Part shown: in pieces, positions 10,589-12,454 of the stretch
How the letters are laid out: each line of letters begins with the position of its first letter
Numbering within the stretch: the stretch's first letter is position 1
Origin: Gammaproteobacteria bacterium
GTDB taxonomy: Bacteria > Pseudomonadota > Gammaproteobacteria > Steroidobacterales > Steroidobacteraceae
Assembly (NCBI GenBank): GCA_030039615.1
Contig: JASHVF010000201.1
Span: 1-12,454, forward strand
Length of the DNA stretch: 12,454 bases
Direction: 5' to 3'
Program-made: the position numbers and the translations under genes
Notes under the pieces: model-generated
Seen by the model: the letters and a program-made list of their open reading frames with translations, nothing else
Told to the model about the DNA's origin: nothing
Database searches by the model: none

Positions 10589-12454
10589 TCAGTGCGCCTC
10601 GTCCCAGTTGGCGCCCGTGCCCACATCGACGCGCAGCGGCACGCTCAAGGTGGCCGCGCCCACCATGCGCTCGCGCACCGCGCGGCTCACCTCGTCGACC
10701 GCGTCCGCGCGCACCTCCAGCACCAGCTCGTCGTGCACCTGCATGATGAGCCGCGCGGGCGAGTCTGCACGGCGGCACCAGGCGTCCACCGCGATCATCG
10801 CGCGCTTGATGATGTCGGCCGCTGTGCCCTGCATCGGCGCATTGATGGCGCTGCGCTCGGCGTACTGGCGCATCTGCGTATTGCCGGAGCGGATGTCCGG
10901 CAGGTACAGCCGCCGCCCGAACACCGTCTCGACGTAGCCGAGCTCGCGCGCCTTGACGCGCGTGTCGTCCATGAAGCGCTTCACGCCCGGATAGCGCTGG
11001 AAGTAGCGCTCCACGTAGCTCTGCGCGGCGCTGCGTTCGATGCCGAGGTTGCGTGCCAGACCGAAGGGCGACATGCCGTAGATCAGCCCGAAGTTGATCA
11101 CCTTGGCGGTGCGGCGCTGGTCGGAGGAGACGGCGGCCAGCTCCACGCCGAAGACCTCGGCGGCGGTCGCCTGGTGCACGTCGCGGTCTTCGGCGAAGGC
11201 GGCCCTCAAGGTGGCATCGCCCGAGAGGTGCGCCATGATGCGCAGCTCGATCTGCGAGTAGTCGGCCGCCAGCAGCACGCAGCCCGGCGGCGCGACGAAC
11301 GCCTGGCGGATGCGCCGCCCCTCCGGGCGGCGGATCGGAATGTTCTGCAGGTTGGGATCCACCGAGGACAGCCGCCCGGTGGCCGCGACCGCCTGTGCGT
11401 AGTTGGTGTGGATGCGCCCGGTCCGCTCGTTGACCTGCTCGGGGAGCTTGTCGGTGTAGGTGGATTTGAGCTTCGCCAGCGCGCGGTACTCGAGCACGAT
11501 GCGCGGCAGCGGATAGCTTTCCGCGAGCTCCTCCAGCACGTCCTCGGCGGTCGAGGGCTGGCCGGTGGGGGTCTTGCGCCGTACCGGCAGCTGCAGCCGC
11601 TCGAACAGGATCTGCTGCAGCTGCTTCGGCGACTCGATGTTGAATTCGTGGCCCGCCTCGCGGTGTGCCGCCAGCACCAGCTCCTGCAGCTGCCGCGCGA
11701 ACTCGCGGCTCTGCGCGCGCAGCCGCTCGCGGTCGATGAGCACGCCGTGATGCTCCATCGCGAGCAGCACCGGGACGAGCGGCTGCTCGACCCCGCGGTA
11801 CAGCTCGGCGAGCGCCGGCAGCGTCTCGAGCTGCGCCCACAGCGCCTGATGCAGGCGCAGCGTCACGTCGGCGTCCTCGGCGGCGTACTCCGCGGCCTTG
11901 TCGAGCGGCACCTGGTCGAAGGAGATCTGCTTCGCGCCGCGGCCGGCGACCTCCTCGAAGCTGATGGTGGCGAGTCCCAGGTAGCGCCTGGCGTCCGACT
12001 CCAGGTCGTGGTTGGTGGCGACGCTGTTCCAGACGTATGACTCGAGCATGGTGTCGAAGCGCATGCCGGCGAGGGCGATCCCGGCGTTGAGCAGCACGTG
12101 CGCGTCGTACTTGAGGTTGTGTCCCACCTTGCCGTGCGCCGCGCTCTCGAGCAGCGGCTTGAGCGATGCGAGCACCGCGCCGCGCCCGAGCTGCTCGGGG
12201 GCGCCCGGATAGACGTGCCCGAGCGGCACGTAGGCCGCGTGTCCCGGCTCGATGGCGAAGGACACGCCGACGATCTCGGCGCGCATGTAGTCGAGGCTGG
12301 TCGTCTCGGTATCGAAGCCGAAGAGCTCGGCGTCGGTGAGCAGGCGCAGCCAGCGTTCGAAGTCTTCCCAGCGCGTGATGGTCTCGTAGCGGCGCTCGAC
12401 GGCGGGCGGCGGGGGCAGCGGCGTGCCGGGGGCGGGCGCCGCGGCTGGCGCGGC
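10589..12454 (-). CDS. polA: DNA polymerase I, exonuclease and polymerase domains (5' end outside window)
   Basis: Pol I fills gaps and removes RNA primers in replication and repair. The visible 621 residues, counted from the window edge, cover the Klenow part. A Pro/Ala-rich linker (1-18) precedes the 3'-5' exonuclease domain: Exo I FDTET (D48, E50), Exo II GHNLKYD (D117), Exo III YAAEDAD (Y190, D194). The polymerase follows: motif A LLAADYSQIELR (D398), motif B RRTAKVINFGLIYG, motif C MQVHDELVLEV (D575). These sit at a constant offset of 307 from the E. coli catalytic residues D355, E357, D424, D501, D705 and D882, so the whole region is collinear with E. coli Pol I and proofreading should be active. 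About 300 residues (the 5' nuclease domain) are missing beyond the edge. The protein ends GTGANWDEAH, the normal family end. The frame is open to the edge; the ATG at 12286 is internal. Confidence 0.98.
   Translation of the reverse strand, partial: AAPAAAPAPGTPLPPPPAVERRYETITRWEDFERWLRLLTDAELFGFDTETTSLDYMRAEIVGVSFAIEPGHAAYVPLGHVYPGAPEQLGRGAVLASLKPLLESAAHGKVGHNLKYDAHVLLNAGIALAGMRFDTMLESYVWNSVATNHDLESDARRYLGLATISFEEVAGRGAKQISFDQVPLDKAAEYAAEDADVTLRLHQALWAQLETLPALAELYRGVEQPLVPVLLAMEHHGVLIDRERLRAQSREFARQLQELVLAAHREAGHEFNIESPKQLQQILFERLQLPVRRKTPTGQPSTAEDVLEELAESYPLPRIVLEYRALAKLKSTYTDKLPEQVNERTGRIHTNYAQAVAATGRLSSVDPNLQNIPIRRPEGRRIRQAFVAPPGCVLLAADYSQIELRIMAHLSGDATLRAAFAEDRDVHQATAAEVFGVELAAVSSDQRRTAKVINFGLIYGMSPFGLARNLGIERSAAQSYVERYFQRYPGVKRFMDDTRVKARELGYVETVFGRRLYLPDIRSGNTQMRQYAERSAINAPMQGTAADIIKRAMIAVDAWCRRADSPARLIMQVHDELVLEVRADAVDEVSRAVRERMVGAATLSVPLRVDVGTGANWDEAH

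Noticed and set aside
10592..12040. Plus-strand open frame of 482 codons
   Set aside because: Antisense shadow of polA, whose catalytic residues are all in place; the translation is His/Arg/Ala-rich with no domain.
1..12454. Mobile elements, CRISPR arrays, phage or defence genes
   Set aside because: No direct-repeat arrays, transposase or integrase motifs, or base-composition islands were seen; the genes are core functions in tight arrangement.

Overview
The window is about 12.5 kb of compact, GC-rich chromosome, consistent with a gammaproteobacterium outside the enterics (Xanthomonadales, Nevskiales or Steroidobacterales-like; inferred from gene content and order, not tested by search). The main clues are an AlgZ/AlgR-type two-component pair, a ubiK-comM pair next to amtB, and the block polA - (RNA) - engB - cytochrome c4 - dsbA, which I know from Pseudomonas and relatives. 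I see no mobile element, CRISPR array, prophage or compositional island; most of the window is core genome.

Layout. Positions 1-2392 (minus strand) form one apparent operon: a beta-hydroxyacid dehydrogenase whose stop overlaps the start of an AlgZ/FimS-type histidine kinase (ATGA overlap), then after 6 nt the start of an AlgR-type response regulator, cut by the window edge. Next on the minus strand come a small secreted DUF4124 protein (2547-3071) and the ammonium channel amtB (3231-4649). amtB faces away from ubiK-comM (4910-6687, plus strand, again joined by an ATGA overlap). The shared 260 bp region holds a near-consensus sigma-54 promoter reading towards amtB.

Positions 6722-9688 hold a membrane-anchored monohaem cytochrome c (minus), tRNA-Arg(CCG) (plus), and the minus-strand pair cytochrome c4 - dsbA, where DsbA appears to be a lipoprotein with a long Ala/Pro tether. 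engB is divergent from cytochrome c4. Positions 9689-12454 hold, on the minus strand, the Klenow part of polA, an inserted gene for a small outer-membrane beta-barrel, and a structured non-coding stretch ending in a strong intrinsic terminator 8 nt beyond the engB stop.

The most interesting element is that non-coding stretch (about 9697-9865, minus). It lies where E. coli carries Spot 42 (spf), Pseudomonas carries ErsA and, as I recall, Xanthomonas carries sX13: downstream of polA, same strand, convergent with engB. It folds on paper into several hairpins with C-rich, anti-Shine-Dalgarno-like loops, so I propose a trans-acting sRNA of this positional class. The main alternative is a long structured 3' UTR of the beta-barrel gene.
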